From Sanguibacter keddieii DSM 10542 (GTDB lineage: Bacteria; Actinomycetota; Actinomycetes; Actinomycetales; Cellulomonadaceae): a stretch of 64,000 nucleotides of DNA. The position numbers and the translations under genes are program-made. Positions 29,578 through 43,919 of the stretch are shown here, piece by piece; positions within the stretch are counted from its first letter, which is position 1; the number at the start of each line of letters is the position of its first letter. Location: the NCBI RefSeq assembly GCF_000024925.1, contig NC_013521.1, forward strand, positions 1,178,001 to 1,242,000, given 5' to 3'. The notes below the pieces were generated by a model. The model saw only the letters and a list, made by a program, of their open reading frames with translations. It did not search any database and was not told the origin of the DNA.

Positions 29578-32042
29578 GCGCGGTCCTCGTAGGCGAGGTA
29601 GACCTGCATGCTCAGCGGCTCGAGGTGCACCTCGGTCCCGGCGGCGACGTCGTGCGGCGCCCCCGCGACCGTGAGCTCGCGCTCGTCGGGCCGCTCCCAC
29701 GCCGAGTCCCAGGCGAGCGTCCACGCGCGGGTGCTGTTGCCGCGGCCCGCCAGGGTCACGTGCACGTCGTCGAGCGTGCCGTTGAGCACCAGCAGCACGT
29801 GCGAGTCGTCGACCTCCTCGGCGTCGTGGCCGCGGCGCTCGCGGCGCAGCATCTGCACGATCCGGGTGCTGGTGTCGTGCCACTGCTCGTGGGACACGGG
29901 CGACGCCGCGGCGTCGTACCAGGCGAGGTCCGGCTGCCCCGGCTCGTCGTCGGGCTGCGGGTGCCCGAGGAAGAACCCGTCGACCCGCAGCGCGAGGTGC
30001 TCCCGGCGCAGACGGAGCAGGTGCCGGGTGGTCTCGAGCAGGTCCTCGCGCCACGGGTCGAGGTCCCACCGGGTCCACGAGATCTCGCCGTCCTGGCAGT
30101 ACGCGTTGTTGTTCCCGCGCTGGGTGCGGCCGATCTCGTCGCCGGCCGTGATCATCGGCGTGCCGGCAGACAGCAGGAGCATCCCCATGAGGTTGCGGAT
30201 GGACCGTCGCCGCAGCGGGGCGATCTCCATGCCGAGCGAGTCGCTCGGCACCGGACCTTCGAGGCCGTGGTTCCACGACCGGTTGTCGTCGCTGCCGTCG
30301 CGACCGTCCTCGCCGTTGGCCTGGTTGTGCTTGTGGTCGTAGGCCACGAGGTCGGCCATGGTGAAGCCGTCGTGCGCGGTGACGTAGTTGACCGACGCGA
30401 TCGCGCCGCGGACCAGCGGCGGGTCCGAGTGCCCGAAGAGGTCGGCCGAGCCGGCCAGCCGGGTCGCGAGCTCGCGGATGCCGTGCCCGCCACGACCGTG
30501 CGCGGCAGCCGCCGGGTCGGAGAGCCAGAACGACCGCGTCGCGTTGCGGAACCTGTCGTTCCACTCGGCCATCGGCGCGGGGAAGCCCCCCGTCTGCCAC
30601 CCGCCCATCCCGACGTCCCACGGCTCGGCCACGAGCTTGAGCTGGTTGATCACCGGGTCGGTCTGCAGCCCGACGAGGAACGGGTGGGTGGACGTGAACC
30701 CCGCGCCGTCGCGCCCGAGGGTGACGGCGAGGTCGAAGCGGAAGCCGTCGACCCCCACCTCCTGCGCCCAGTACCGCAGCGAGTCGAGCGCCATCTGGAC
30801 CACGCGCGGACGCCGGAAGTCGAGCGAGTTGCCGCATCCGGTGTGGTCGACAAGCCGCGCCGGGCTGCCACCGTCGTGCACGTAGTAGACGCTGTTGTCC
30901 AGGCCCCGCCAGCTGAGGTGCTGCCCGGGGGCCCCGCCCTCGCAGGTGTGGTTGTAGACGACGTCGAGGAGCACCTCGAGGCCGGCCTCGTGCAGCAGGT
31001 GCACCATGCCCTTGACCTCGTCGAGGACGGCTCCCGGCCCGGCAGCCTGCGCAGCCGCGGTCGCGTAGGCGGCGTGCGGGGCGAAGAACCCGATGGTGTT
31101 GTAGCCCCAGTAGTTGGTCAGCCCCTTGGTCGCGAGGTGCGGCTCCGGCACGGAGGCGTGGATCGGGAGCAGCTCGACGGTGGTGATCCCGAGGTCCTTG
31201 AGGTGCGCGACGGTCGCCGGGTGGGCGAGCCCTGCGTAGGTGCCGCGCAGCTCCTCGGGCAGCGCCTCGAGGTTCTTGGTCAGACCGCGCACGTGCGCCT
31301 CGTAGATCACGGTGTCCCGCCACGGCACCTGCGGCCGGCGCACCGGCGGGTGGTGGTGGCGGGGGCCGACGACCACGGAGTGCGGCACCGAGCCGAGCGA
31401 GTCGCGGTCGTCGGCCGGGCCGTAGGGGTCGCCCACCACGTGCCGCCCGAGCATGGGGGTCCGGGTGCGGGGGACACCGGGCAGGGCGACGAGGTCGGTC
31501 CCCGGTGCCGTGCTCGCGGAGCCGGCGGTGCCCGCCGCGCGTGCGGTGGCCGCGTCGCCGGTGGCCCCTGCGGGAGCCGGACCGCCTGCCGCTCCCGAGG
31601 CGTCGGCCGCTCCCGACACGTCCGAGGCGCTCGCGGACGGCACGACGTCCTCGAGCCGCGTCACGTGGCCGTAGGTCTCCGGACCGAGGTCGAGGTCGCC
31701 GAGCAGGCCGCGGGCGTAGGGGTCGACGAGCAGCTTGGCGGGGTTGTGGCGCAGCCCGGCGGCCGGGTCCCACGGTCCGTGCGTGCGGAACCCGTAGCGC
31801 TGGCCCTCGTGCACGCCCGGGACGTAGCCGTGCCAGACGCCGTAGGCCTGCTCGGTGAGCCGGACGCGACGCTCGGTGAACCGCGGCTCGACGCCCGGGG
31901 CGGTGTGCACCACGTCGATCAGGCACAGGTCGACGGCGGTGGCGTGCGACGCGAGCACGGAGACCCGCACCCCACCCCCGTCGAGGTGGACGCCGAACGG
32001 GGGGACCGGACCGTGGACGGAGGCGGCTCGTGTGTCGCTCAT
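29574..32042 (-). CDS. glgX: Glycogen debranching enzyme (GH13, GlgX-type)
   Basis: The 822-residue enzyme hydrolyses alpha-1,6 branches of phosphorylase-limit glucan. It has a CBM48 N-domain, then the barrel with YEAHVRGLTKN, LLDVVYNHTCEGG, GVDGFRFDLAVTLG (nucleophile Asp about 436), LVAEPWDVGMGGWQTGGFP (Glu about 471) and VNYVTAHDGFTMADLV. GlgX proteins are typically 650-750 residues; here residues about 134-182 are an extra Ala/Gly/Ser/Thr-rich stretch. ATG at 32042 begins MSDTRAASV. AGGGT overlaps the start region and CAGAAT six bases before the ATG could be a -10 box. It completes the glucan-degrading pair with glgP. Confidence 0.95.
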   Translation of the reverse strand: MSDTRAASVHGPVPPFGVHLDGGGVRVSVLASHATAVDLCLIDVVHTAPGVEPRFTERRVRLTEQAYGVWHGYVPGVHEGQRYGFRTHGPWDPAAGLRHNPAKLLVDPYARGLLGDLDLGPETYGHVTRLEDVVPSASASDVSGAADASGAAGGPAPAGATGDAATARAAGTAGSASTAPGTDLVALPGVPRTRTPMLGRHVVGDPYGPADDRDSLGSVPHSVVVGPRHHHPPVRRPQVPWRDTVIYEAHVRGLTKNLEALPEELRGTYAGLAHPATVAHLKDLGITTVELLPIHASVPEPHLATKGLTNYWGYNTIGFFAPHAAYATAAAQAAGPGAVLDEVKGMVHLLHEAGLEVLLDVVYNHTCEGGAPGQHLSWRGLDNSVYYVHDGGSPARLVDHTGCGNSLDFRRPRVVQMALDSLRYWAQEVGVDGFRFDLAVTLGRDGAGFTSTHPFLVGLQTDPVINQLKLVAEPWDVGMGGWQTGGFPAPMAEWNDRFRNATRSFWLSDPAAAAHGRGGHGIRELATRLAGSADLFGHSDPPLVRGAIASVNYVTAHDGFTMADLVAYDHKHNQANGEDGRDGSDDNRSWNHGLEGPVPSDSLGMEIAPLRRRSIRNLMGMLLLSAGTPMITAGDEIGRTQRGNNNAYCQDGEISWTRWDLDPWREDLLETTRHLLRLRREHLALRVDGFFLGHPQPDDEPGQPDLAWYDAAASPVSHEQWHDTSTRIVQMLRRERRGHDAEEVDDSHVLLVLNGTLDDVHVTLAGRGNSTRAWTLAWDSAWERPDERELTVAGAPHDVAAGTEVHLEPLSMQVYLAYEDRA

Positions 32043-32156
32043 GACCCTATTCTGGCCCGTCGCAGACCTTCTCCGGACCGACGGCACGGGACGGTCACGG
32101 CCCGGCACCGTTGTAGGCTGCAACCGGATCACTGCGATGGAAGAGAGAGCTGCGCT

Positions 32157-32963
32157 ATGAGGATCGTCGTCCCGGTGAAGCACGTCCCGGACATCCACTC
32201 GGACCGGGGTCTGACCCCGGCGGGCCGGGTCAGGCGCGGCGCCGACGACGGCACGCTCAACGAGCTGGACGAGAACGCCGTCGAGGCCGCGCTGCAGATC
32301 GTCGAGGCCCTCGACGAGTCCGAGCGCGCCACGAGCGAGGTCGTCGCCCTCACGGTCGGCCCGGTCGAGGCCGACGCCGCGCTCCGCAAGGCCTTCCAGC
32401 TCGGGGTCGGCAGCGCGTACCGCCTCGGCGACGACGCGCTCGCCGGCTCGGACGTGTTCGGCACCGCCGCGGCCGTGGCCGCCGCCGTCCGGACCCTCGA
32501 TGCGCAGGCACCGGTCGACCTCGTCATCACCGGGATGGCCGCGCTCGACGGGCTCGGGTCCGTCGTGACCAGCCTCGTCGCCGCCGAGCTCGGCCTGCCG
32601 CAGCTCACCCTCGCCTCGCGGCTGACCGTCGAGCACGGACAGGTCGAGATCGAGCGCGACCTCGAGGGCTTCACCGAGGTCCTCACCGCGCCGCTGCCCG
32701 CGGTCGTCTCCGTGACCGACCACGTGAACACCCCGCGGTACCCCAACTTCAAGCTCATCATGGCGGCCCGGACCAAGGAGATCACCGTCCTGAGCCTCGG
32801 CGACGTGGGCCTGGCCCCGGACGCCGTGGGTGAGGCGGCCGCCCGCAGCCGCGTCGTCGAGAGCGCCCCGCGCCCGCCGCGGCCCGAGGTCGAGCTCGTC
32901 ACCGACAAGGGCGAGGGCGGGCTCGCGCTCGCCGAGTACCTCATCCGCAACGACCTCGTCTGA
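32157..32963 (+). CDS. etfB: Electron transfer flavoprotein, beta subunit
   Basis: The 268-residue subunit (AMP-binding, FixA family) pairs with EtfA to pass electrons from acyl-CoA and similar dehydrogenases to the respiratory chain. Landmarks are MRIVVPVKHVPDIHSD, LNELDENAVEAALQI, LVITGMAALDGLGSVV and ALPAVVSVTDH-like PLPAVVSVTDHVNTPRYP near residue 180-200. ATG at 32157 is preceded by AAGAGAGA. etfA follows 19 nt later. No dehydrogenase or Etf:quinone oxidoreductase gene is adjacent. Confidence 0.96.
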   Translation: MRIVVPVKHVPDIHSDRGLTPAGRVRRGADDGTLNELDENAVEAALQIVEALDESERATSEVVALTVGPVEADAALRKAFQLGVGSAYRLGDDALAGSDVFGTAAAVAAAVRTLDAQAPVDLVITGMAALDGLGSVVTSLVAAELGLPQLTLASRLTVEHGQVEIERDLEGFTEVLTAPLPAVVSVTDHVNTPRYPNFKLIMAARTKEITVLSLGDVGLAPDAVGEAAARSRVVESAPRPPRPEVELVTDKGEGGLALAEYLIRNDLV

Positions 32964-32982
32964 CCGAGCGAACGGACCGACC

Positions 32983-33987
32983 ATGACTGCCTCCCCCCGA
33001 ACCGTCCTCGTGCTGCTCGACACCCCGGCCGACGGCCTCCGCTCGCCGGCCCGCGAGCTGCTGACCCTCGCCCGCTCCCTGGGCGACGTCACCGCGCTGG
33101 CCCTCGAGGCCCCGTCCGAGACGACGCTCGCCGACGCCGCGTCCTACGGCGCCGGCACGGTGCTCGTGGTCGACCTGCCCGGTGACGCCTCCGTCGGCGC
33201 CCGGCTGGCCCCGGTCGCTGCCGAGGCCCTCGCCGCGGCTGCCGACCGCACGGGCGCGGACCTCGTGCTGCTCACCTCGTCCTTCGTCAACCGCGAGATC
33301 GGCGCGCTCGCGGCACGGACCCTCGGGGCGGGCTTCGTCTACGACACCTCGGGGATCTCCCTCACCGAGTCCGGCGTGGTCGGCTCCAAGCGCGTCTTCG
33401 CCGGGACCTGGGACGTCGAGTGCGCCCCGACCACCCCGCGCGCGGTCCTCACCCTCCGCTCGAACTCGGTCGTCGCGCAGCCCGTCGCCGAGCCGGTCGT
33501 CCCCGGGGTCGAGCACCTCGCGGTCGAGCCGACCGCTGCGGCGACCGCCGCGGTGCTCGTGTCCCGCACCGCCCACGCGACGGCGGCGGACCAGAGCGGA
33601 CGCCCGGCCCTCGCCGAGGCCTCGGCCGTGGTGGCCGGTGGCCGGGGGACCCTCGGTGACTTCGGCCCGGTCGAGGACCTGGCGGACGCGCTCGGTGCCG
33701 CGGTCGGCGCCACCCGTGACGCGGTCGACGAGGGCTGGGTCGAGCACGACGCCCAGATCGGCCAGACGGGCGTGACGATCGCCCCGCGCGTCTACGTCGG
33801 CGCAGGGATCTCCGGCGCCCCGCACCACCGTGGTGGCATGCAGGCCTCGGGCGTGGTCGTCGCCGTCAACAACGACCCGGACTCGCCGATCTTCGAGATC
33901 GCCGACTTCGGCGTCGTGGGCGACCTGGCCGAGGTGCTCCCGCAGGCCGCCGCCGCGATCCGCGCGCACAAGGCCACCCAGGGCTGA
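32983..33987 (+). CDS. etfA: Electron transfer flavoprotein, alpha subunit
   Basis: The 334-residue FAD-binding subunit (FixB family) starts PRTVLVLLDTPADGLR and has the C-terminal FAD domain with VVAGGRGTLGDFGPVEDLADALGA, QIGQTGVTIAPRVYVGAGISG and HHRGGMQASGVVVAVNNDP. Motifs are complete, so it should bind FAD normally. ATG at 32983 has only a weak ribosome site; coupling to etfB is likely. In Mycobacterium the same two genes lie close to a cysteine desulfurase and mnmA, as here. Confidence 0.96.
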   Translation: MTASPRTVLVLLDTPADGLRSPARELLTLARSLGDVTALALEAPSETTLADAASYGAGTVLVVDLPGDASVGARLAPVAAEALAAAADRTGADLVLLTSSFVNREIGALAARTLGAGFVYDTSGISLTESGVVGSKRVFAGTWDVECAPTTPRAVLTLRSNSVVAQPVAEPVVPGVEHLAVEPTAAATAAVLVSRTAHATAADQSGRPALAEASAVVAGGRGTLGDFGPVEDLADALGAAVGATRDAVDEGWVEHDAQIGQTGVTIAPRVYVGAGISGAPHHRGGMQASGVVVAVNNDPDSPIFEIADFGVVGDLAEVLPQAAAAIRAHKATQG

Positions 33988-34088
33988 GCCCGCCCCCACG
34001 GTCGGGTCCCTCGGGGCGCGCGGGACGCGGCAGCCTGACCCGGGCGCTCGTCACAGTCCCCGCGGATCGCGCGGGCGGCAGCGGCTCG

Positions 34089-34094
34089 TAGACT
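34089..34094 (+). promoter_or_regulatory. -10 box of a possible leaderless promoter (cysteine desulfurase)
   Basis: TAGACT ends 8 nt before the GTG at 34103 with no ribosome site in between. The same TAGACT hexamer precedes gatC. Confidence 0.45.
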
Positions 34095-34102
34095 GGTCGA
34101 CT

Positions 34103-35341
34103 GTGAATCCTCACCGTTCCGCGTACCTCGACCACGCGGCGACGACTCCCATGTCGCCTGCCGCGATCGAGGCGTACGCGCAGCAGATGGCGCTCGTCGG
34201 CAACCCGTCGTCGCTGCACTCGGCCGGCCGCGCCGCCCGCCGCGTCGTCGAGGAGGCCCGCGAGACCCTCGCCGCCTCCCTCGGCGCCCGGCCGAGCGAG
34301 GTCGTCTTCACCGGTGGGGGCACCGAGGCGGACAACCTCGCGATCAAGGGCCTCTTCTGGGCGCGCCGCGTCAACCACCCGGAGCGGCGACGCATCCTCG
34401 TCTCCGCGGTCGAGCACCACGCCGTGCTCGACCCGGCGTTCTGGATGGCCGAGCACGCCGGGGCAGAGATCGTGCTCCTCGCCGTCGACTCCCGGGGTGT
34501 GCTCGACGTCGACGCGCTGCGGGCCGAGCTCGCGGCGCACGCCGACGAGGTCGCGCTGATCTCCGTGATGTGGGCCAACAACGAGGTCGGGACGGTCCAG
34601 CCGGTCGACGACGTGGTCGCCGCCGCACGCACGTACGGCATCCCCGTGCACTCCGACGCCGTCCAGGCCGTCGGTCACGTCCCGGTCGACTTCGCGGCGA
34701 GCGGGCTCGACGCCCTCACCCTCACCGCCCACAAGCTCGGGGGACCGGTCGGTGTCGGCGCGCTGCTCGTCCGCCGCGCGCTCGACGTCACCCCGGTGCT
34801 GCACGGGGGAGGGCAGGAGCGCGGGATCCGGTCCGGCACGCTCGACACCGCGGGCATCCGTGCCTTCGCGGTCGCCGTCGCCGAGTCCGTCGCGGCGCGC
34901 GAGAACGCCGCCCCGCGCCTGGCCGCGCTGCGCGACCGCCTCGTCGCCGGGGTCCTCGCCGCCGTCCCGTCGGCGACGCTGCGCGGACCGGACCCGGTGG
35001 CCGAGGCCACGCTCCGGCTGCCCGGCAACGCGCACCTGACCTTCGCCGGGTGCGAGGGCGACTCGCTCCTGTACCTGCTCGACTCCGCCGGGGTGCAGTC
35101 CTCGACGGGCTCGGCCTGCCAGGCCGGCGTCCCGCAGCCGTCGCACGTGCTGCTCGCGCTCGGCATCGACGAGGACGACGCCCGCGGCGCCCTCCGCTTC
35201 TCCTTCGGCGCGACGTCGACGGAGAGCGACGTGGACCTCCTGCTCGAGGTCCTCCCCGACGTCGTCGCACGGGCGACGTCCGCAGGACTCGCGTCCGTCG
35301 GCACGCGACGTCACCGCAGCGATCGAGAGGTGAGCTCATGA
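34103..35341 (+). CDS. Cysteine desulfurase (NifS/IscS-like)
   Basis: The 412-residue PLP enzyme removes sulfur from cysteine. It shows [35 protein letters not shown], the PLP Lys in [17 protein letters not shown] (about residue 210), and the persulfide Cys in [18 protein letters not shown] (about 338) on a short loop. GTG at 34103 gives [10 protein letters not shown]. Its stop overlaps mnmA's ATG (ATGA), so it most likely supplies sulfur for tRNA thiolation by MnmA, as for YrvO-MnmA in Bacillus. No Fe-S scaffold gene is nearby. Confidence 0.94.
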   Translation: MNPHRSAYLDHAATTPMSPAAIEAYAQQMALVGNPSSLHSAGRAARRVVEEARETLAASLGARPSEVVFTGGGTEADNLAIKGLFWARRVNHPERRRILVSAVEHHAVLDPAFWMAEHAGAEIVLLAVDSRGVLDVDALRAELAAHADEVALISVMWANNEVGTVQPVDDVVAAARTYGIPVHSDAVQAVGHVPVDFAASGLDALTLTAHKLGGPVGVGALLVRRALDVTPVLHGGGQERGIRSGTLDTAGIRAFAVAVAESVAARENAAPRLAALRDRLVAGVLAAVPSATLRGPDPVAEATLRLPGNAHLTFAGCEGDSLLYLLDSAGVQSSTGSACQAGVPQPSHVLLALGIDEDDARGALRFSFGATSTESDVDLLLEVLPDVVARATSAGLASVGTRRHRSDREVSS

Positions 35342-36561
35342 AGGTCCTCGCAGCCATGTCCGGCGGGGTGGACTCGGCGGTCGCCGCGGCGCGCATCGTC
35401 GACGCGGGCCACGAGGTGGTCGGCGTGCACATGGCGCTGTCCCGCAACCGCAACCAGTTCCGCGAGGGCTCGCGCGGGTGCTGCTCGATCGAGGACGCGG
35501 GCGACGCACGTCGGGCCGCCGACGTGCTCGGCATCCCGTACTACGTGTGGGACCTCTCCGAGAAGTTCGAGGACACCGTCGTGGCCGACTTCCTCTCGGA
35601 GTACGCAGCAGGCCGCACCCCGAACCCGTGCGTGCGGTGCAACGAGCACATCAAGTTCGAGGCGCTCCTCGACAAGGCGACCGCGCTCGGTTTCGACGCG
35701 GTCGCGACGGGCCACTACGCCCAGGTGATCACCTCGACACGACCCGACGGGAGCGAGCTGCGCGAGCTGCACCGCTCGCCGAACACGGCGAAGGACCAGT
35801 CGTACGTCCTCGCCGTCATGGGGCCGGAGCGCCTGCGCCGCGCCATGTTCCCGCTCGGGGCCTTCGAGTCCAAGGACGCGGTGCGCGCCGAGGCCGCCGC
35901 ACGTGGGCTGAGCGTGTCGGCCAAGCCCGACTCCTACGACATCTGCTTCGTCGCCGACGGCGACACCAAGGGGTTCCTCCAGGAGCGCCTCGGGACCAAG
36001 ACCGGCGACATCGTCGACGTCGACGGCACCGTCCTCGGCGAGCACGAGGGTGCCTACGCGTACACCGTCGGGCAGCGCAAGGGCCTGGCCATCGGGCGCC
36101 CGGCGGCTGACGGCAAGGCCCGGTACGTCCTCGACATCCAGCCGGTGTCCAACACCGTGGTCGTCGGGCCGGCCGAGATGCTCTCGGTCGACCGGATCAC
36201 CGGTGACCAGAGCGTCTGGCTCGCCGACGACGTCCTCGCCGCGCACGGAGCCGAGACCGGCTCCACGGCCGCGGCTCCCTCGGGCTGGATCGACGCCGAG
36301 GTCCAGGTGCGGGCGCACGGTGAGCCTGTCCCGGCCCGCGTGCGTGCCGTGCCCGACGCCTCGGGCGCCACGGGCGGCATGGAGGTCGAGCTCGTCGGCG
36401 CGACGCTCCGCGGCGTCGCCGCGGGCCAGTCGCTCGTGGCCTACCTCGGCACCCGCGTCCTCGGGCAGTCGACGGTCGTGGCCTCCACGCGCGCCGGACG
36501 CGCCGAGACGCAGCCGGCCCAGCAGACCCAGCCCGCCACGCAGCCGGCACGCTCCGCGTGA
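35338..36561 (+). CDS. mnmA: tRNA-specific 2-thiouridylase
   Basis: The 407-residue enzyme makes 2-thiouridine at position 34 of Lys, Glu and Gln tRNAs. The PP-loop [10 protein letters not shown] is at residues 8-17. Catalytic cysteines are in [11 protein letters not shown] (about 98-101) and [10 protein letters not shown] (about 202). The HxxC-like [11 protein letters not shown] region and the YTVGQRKGL motif are intact. The C-terminal ~25 residues are Gln/Pro/Ala/Thr-rich and absent from the core family. GAGAGG lies 7 nt before ATG at 35338. It overlaps the desulfurase upstream and the MetE-like gene downstream by 4 nt each. Confidence 0.97.
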   Translation: MKVLAAMSGGVDSAVAAARIVDAGHEVVGVHMALSRNRNQFREGSRGCCSIEDAGDARRAADVLGIPYYVWDLSEKFEDTVVADFLSEYAAGRTPNPCVRCNEHIKFEALLDKATALGFDAVATGHYAQVITSTRPDGSELRELHRSPNTAKDQSYVLAVMGPERLRRAMFPLGAFESKDAVRAEAAARGLSVSAKPDSYDICFVADGDTKGFLQERLGTKTGDIVDVDGTVLGEHEGAYAYTVGQRKGLAIGRPAADGKARYVLDIQPVSNTVVVGPAEMLSVDRITGDQSVWLADDVLAAHGAETGSTAAAPSGWIDAEVQVRAHGEPVPARVRAVPDASGATGGMEVELVGATLRGVAAGQSLVAYLGTRVLGQSTVVASTRAGRAETQPAQQTQPATQPARSA

Positions 36562-37601
36562 CCGGGGCCAGCGGACCGGGTGTCTGGCCCGGGACGGACC
36601 CCCTCGAGTCGCTGCTGACCATCCTCGGCGACCTCTCCGCCGCGCCCACCGGCGTCACCGGCCTGCCCTTCTTCACGCAGCTCCCCGGGCGCGGCCCCGG
36701 CTCGGAGCCGATCGCGCGCACCGCCCTGCTGCTCCCCGAGATGCCGGTCGAGCTCGGCCCGCACGGGTGGAGGCTCGCCGACCACCCGGGCGTCGACGCG
36801 AACCGCGCCGAGGCCTTCCTCCGGGAGGACCTCGACGCCCTCGCGATCGCCGGCGCCGGGTACTCCGGGCCGCTCACCGTCCAGGTGGTCGGGCCGTGGA
36901 CCCTCGCCGCGACGCTGTACCTCGCCCGGGGTGACCGGGTGCTCTCCGACCTCGGAGCCGTCCACGCGCTGGTCGGCGCCCTCGCGGAAGGCATCGCCGA
37001 GCACCTCGCGGCGGTCCGCGCGCAGGCACCCGGCGCCGAGCTCACCGTCCAGGTCGACGAGTCGCTCCTCGGGCAGGTCTCGGCCGGCGTGGTCCCCAGC
37101 TTCTCCGGGTACTCACGCCTGCGGGCGGTCCGCGGCCCCGAGATCCTCGAGGGCATCGAGCCGGTGGTCCACGCCGTCCGTGCCGCGGGTGCGCGCTCGG
37201 TGGTGCACGTCGGCCAGGTCTGGGACGCGGTCCCGCCCGTCGTGCTCTCGGGCGCCGACGCCGTCGGCCTCGAGGTCGCCTCCGTCGCGGACGGCGCCTG
37301 GGACCCGCGCGGCTGGGAGCTGCTGGCCCGGGCCGTCGAGCGTGGCACGCAGCTGTGGGCCGGGCTCCCGCCCGCCACGGTGTCGCAGTGCGCGGGCGCG
37401 GACGTCCGAGGTCTCGCGGACCTCGTGAGCGTCCCCTGGCGTCGCATGGGCCTGCCGGCCGACGGCCTCGCCGACGTGGTGCTCACCTCTTCGGGCAGCG
37501 CCGCGACGTGGACCGAGGACCGGACCCCTGACCGCGCCCGGGGTGCCCTCGGCACGGTGGTCCGCGCGGCGGAGATCCTCGCCGAGCGCGCCGGTGGCTA
37601 G
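36558..37601 (+). CDS. MetE C-terminal-like protein, probable zinc site lost
   Basis: The 347-residue protein belongs to the cobalamin-independent methionine synthase C-terminal family ([40 protein letters not shown]). In real MetE proteins zinc is held by an HxC pair, a Glu and a Cys in a DCGLK-type loop. Here the corresponding places read [12 protein letters not shown] and [11 protein letters not shown], so the His remains but both Cys appear to be gone. Methionine synthesis is therefore doubtful. GTG at 36558 overlaps the mnmA stop. Mycobacterial homologues also sit close to ligA and are of unclear function. Confidence 0.8.
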   Translation: MTGASGPGVWPGTDPLESLLTILGDLSAAPTGVTGLPFFTQLPGRGPGSEPIARTALLLPEMPVELGPHGWRLADHPGVDANRAEAFLREDLDALAIAGAGYSGPLTVQVVGPWTLAATLYLARGDRVLSDLGAVHALVGALAEGIAEHLAAVRAQAPGAELTVQVDESLLGQVSAGVVPSFSGYSRLRAVRGPEILEGIEPVVHAVRAAGARSVVHVGQVWDAVPPVVLSGADAVGLEVASVADGAWDPRGWELLARAVERGTQLWAGLPPATVSQCAGADVRGLADLVSVPWRRMGLPADGLADVVLTSSGSAATWTEDRTPDRARGALGTVVRAAEILAERAGG

Positions 37602-38946
37602 CGGCCGCCGCCTCTTCGCCGACACCACCCCGCTGCGCGAGTCGCCGGCATTCCGGCGCCTGTGGTGGGGCCTGGGCATCTCGAACCTCGGCGCTCAGCT
37701 CACCGTGGTCGCGGTCGGCCTCCAGGTCTACTCGCTCACCTCGTCGACCTTCGCCGTCGGGGTGCTCGGCATCTGCGCGCTCGTCCCGCTCGTGCTGCTC
37801 GGGCTGTACGGCGGCGCGCTCGTCGACGCCTACGACCGCCGCAAGGTCGCGCTCTCGGCCTCGGTGGTGCTGTGGGTCGTGACGATGCTGCTCGCCGCGC
37901 AGGCGTGGCTCGACGTCGGGTCGGTCGGGCTGCTCTACGGGCTCGTCGCGCTCCAGTCGGCGGCCTTCGCGGTGAACAACCCGGCACGGTCGGCCATCAT
38001 CCCCCGGCTGCTGCGCCCTGCGCTGCTGCCGGCAGCCAACACCCTCATGACCATCACCTGGAACGTCGCCCTCACGGTGGGGCCGCTCGTCGCGGCGCTC
38101 GTCGTGAGCCGGTGGGGCTTCGGCATCGTCTACACGGTCGACGTGCTCTGCTTCACCGCGGCCCTGTGGGCGCTGGTCCAGCTGCCCGGCATGCCGCCCG
38201 AGCCGTCCCACGCCGGCGACGGCGGGGACGGCGCCGAGGGCGCGGACGACCCCCGGGCCGGGGCCAAGGACGCCGCGCGCCGCCGGGTCGGGCTGTCGTC
38301 GGTCCTCGAGGGCCTGCGCTACCTGGCGACACGGCCGAACGTCCGGATGACCTTCCTCGTCGACCTCGTCGCGATGGTGCTCGCCATGCCCCGCGTGCTG
38401 TTCCCCGCCATCGGCGTGGTGATCCTCGGCGGGGGAGCGGCGACGACCGGCGCGCTCACCGCGGCGCTCGCCGTGGGCGGGCTGCTCGCCGGGCTGTTCT
38501 CGGGCGGGCTCACCCGCGTGCACCGGCAGGGCGTCGTCATCGCGTGGGCCATCGTCGCCTGGGGGCTGTCGGTCGCGGGCTTCGGCGTCGTGCTCGTGCT
38601 CGCCGGCCGGACCACCCCGGACCACGTGCTGGTGGTCGCCCTCGTGGCGGCGCTCGTCATGCTCGCGCTGTGCGGGGCGTCCGACGCGATCAGCTCGGTG
38701 TTCCGCCAGACGATCCTGCAGTCCGCGACCCCCGACGACATGCGTGGCCGCCTGCAGGGCGTGTTCATCGTGGTGGTCGCCGGCGGTCCGCGGCTCGGCG
38801 ACCTCGCCCTCGGTGCGCAGTCGTCCTGGTGGGGCGAGGGCTGGGCCGCCGTGGTCGGAGGCCTCCTCTGCGTCGTGGTCCTCGCGCTCCTGCTCCGCTG
38901 GCAGCCCCGCCTCCTCGCCTACGACTCCCGCCACCCCGAGCCCTGA
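37594..38946 (+). CDS. MFS transporter
   Basis: The 450-residue membrane protein has about 12 hydrophobic segments in two halves, separated by an acidic cytoplasmic loop (about residues 210-235, Gly/Asp/Ala-rich). The signature GGALVDAYDRRKVAL lies after TM2 and RGRLQGVFIVV in the C-terminal half; both are typical of the MFS-type multidrug/enterobactin-exporter-like group. Substrate cannot be told. GTG at 37594 overlaps the preceding stop by 8 nt, closing a translationally coupled four-gene chain from the desulfurase. It ends in front of a 62-bp perfect palindrome shared with the convergent peptidase gene. Confidence 0.88.
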   Translation: MASGRRLFADTTPLRESPAFRRLWWGLGISNLGAQLTVVAVGLQVYSLTSSTFAVGVLGICALVPLVLLGLYGGALVDAYDRRKVALSASVVLWVVTMLLAAQAWLDVGSVGLLYGLVALQSAAFAVNNPARSAIIPRLLRPALLPAANTLMTITWNVALTVGPLVAALVVSRWGFGIVYTVDVLCFTAALWALVQLPGMPPEPSHAGDGGDGAEGADDPRAGAKDAARRRVGLSSVLEGLRYLATRPNVRMTFLVDLVAMVLAMPRVLFPAIGVVILGGGAATTGALTAALAVGGLLAGLFSGGLTRVHRQGVVIAWAIVAWGLSVAGFGVVLVLAGRTTPDHVLVVALVAALVMLALCGASDAISSVFRQTILQSATPDDMRGRLQGVFIVVVAGGPRLGDLALGAQSSWWGEGWAAVVGGLLCVVVLALLLRWQPRLLAYDSRHPEP

Positions 38947-38957
38947 CCTCCCACCAT

Positions 38958-39019
38958 GAGGGACGGGGCGCGACGGCGAGGTACTCCGGGGAGTACCTCG
39001 CCGTCGCGCCCCGTCCCTC
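38958..39019. terminator. 62-bp perfect palindrome between convergent genes
   Basis: Arms 38958-38987 and 38990-39019 are perfectly complementary over 30 bp with a 2-nt spacer. It lies 11 nt after the MFS gene stop and 18 nt before the peptidase stop on the other strand, so it can terminate both. Such a long perfect arm is far above the usual terminator length. Confidence 0.85.
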
Positions 39020-39037
39020 GAGGAGGCAGAGCAGGGG

Positions 39038-43914
<4,877 letters not shown>

Positions 43915-43919
<5 letters not shown>

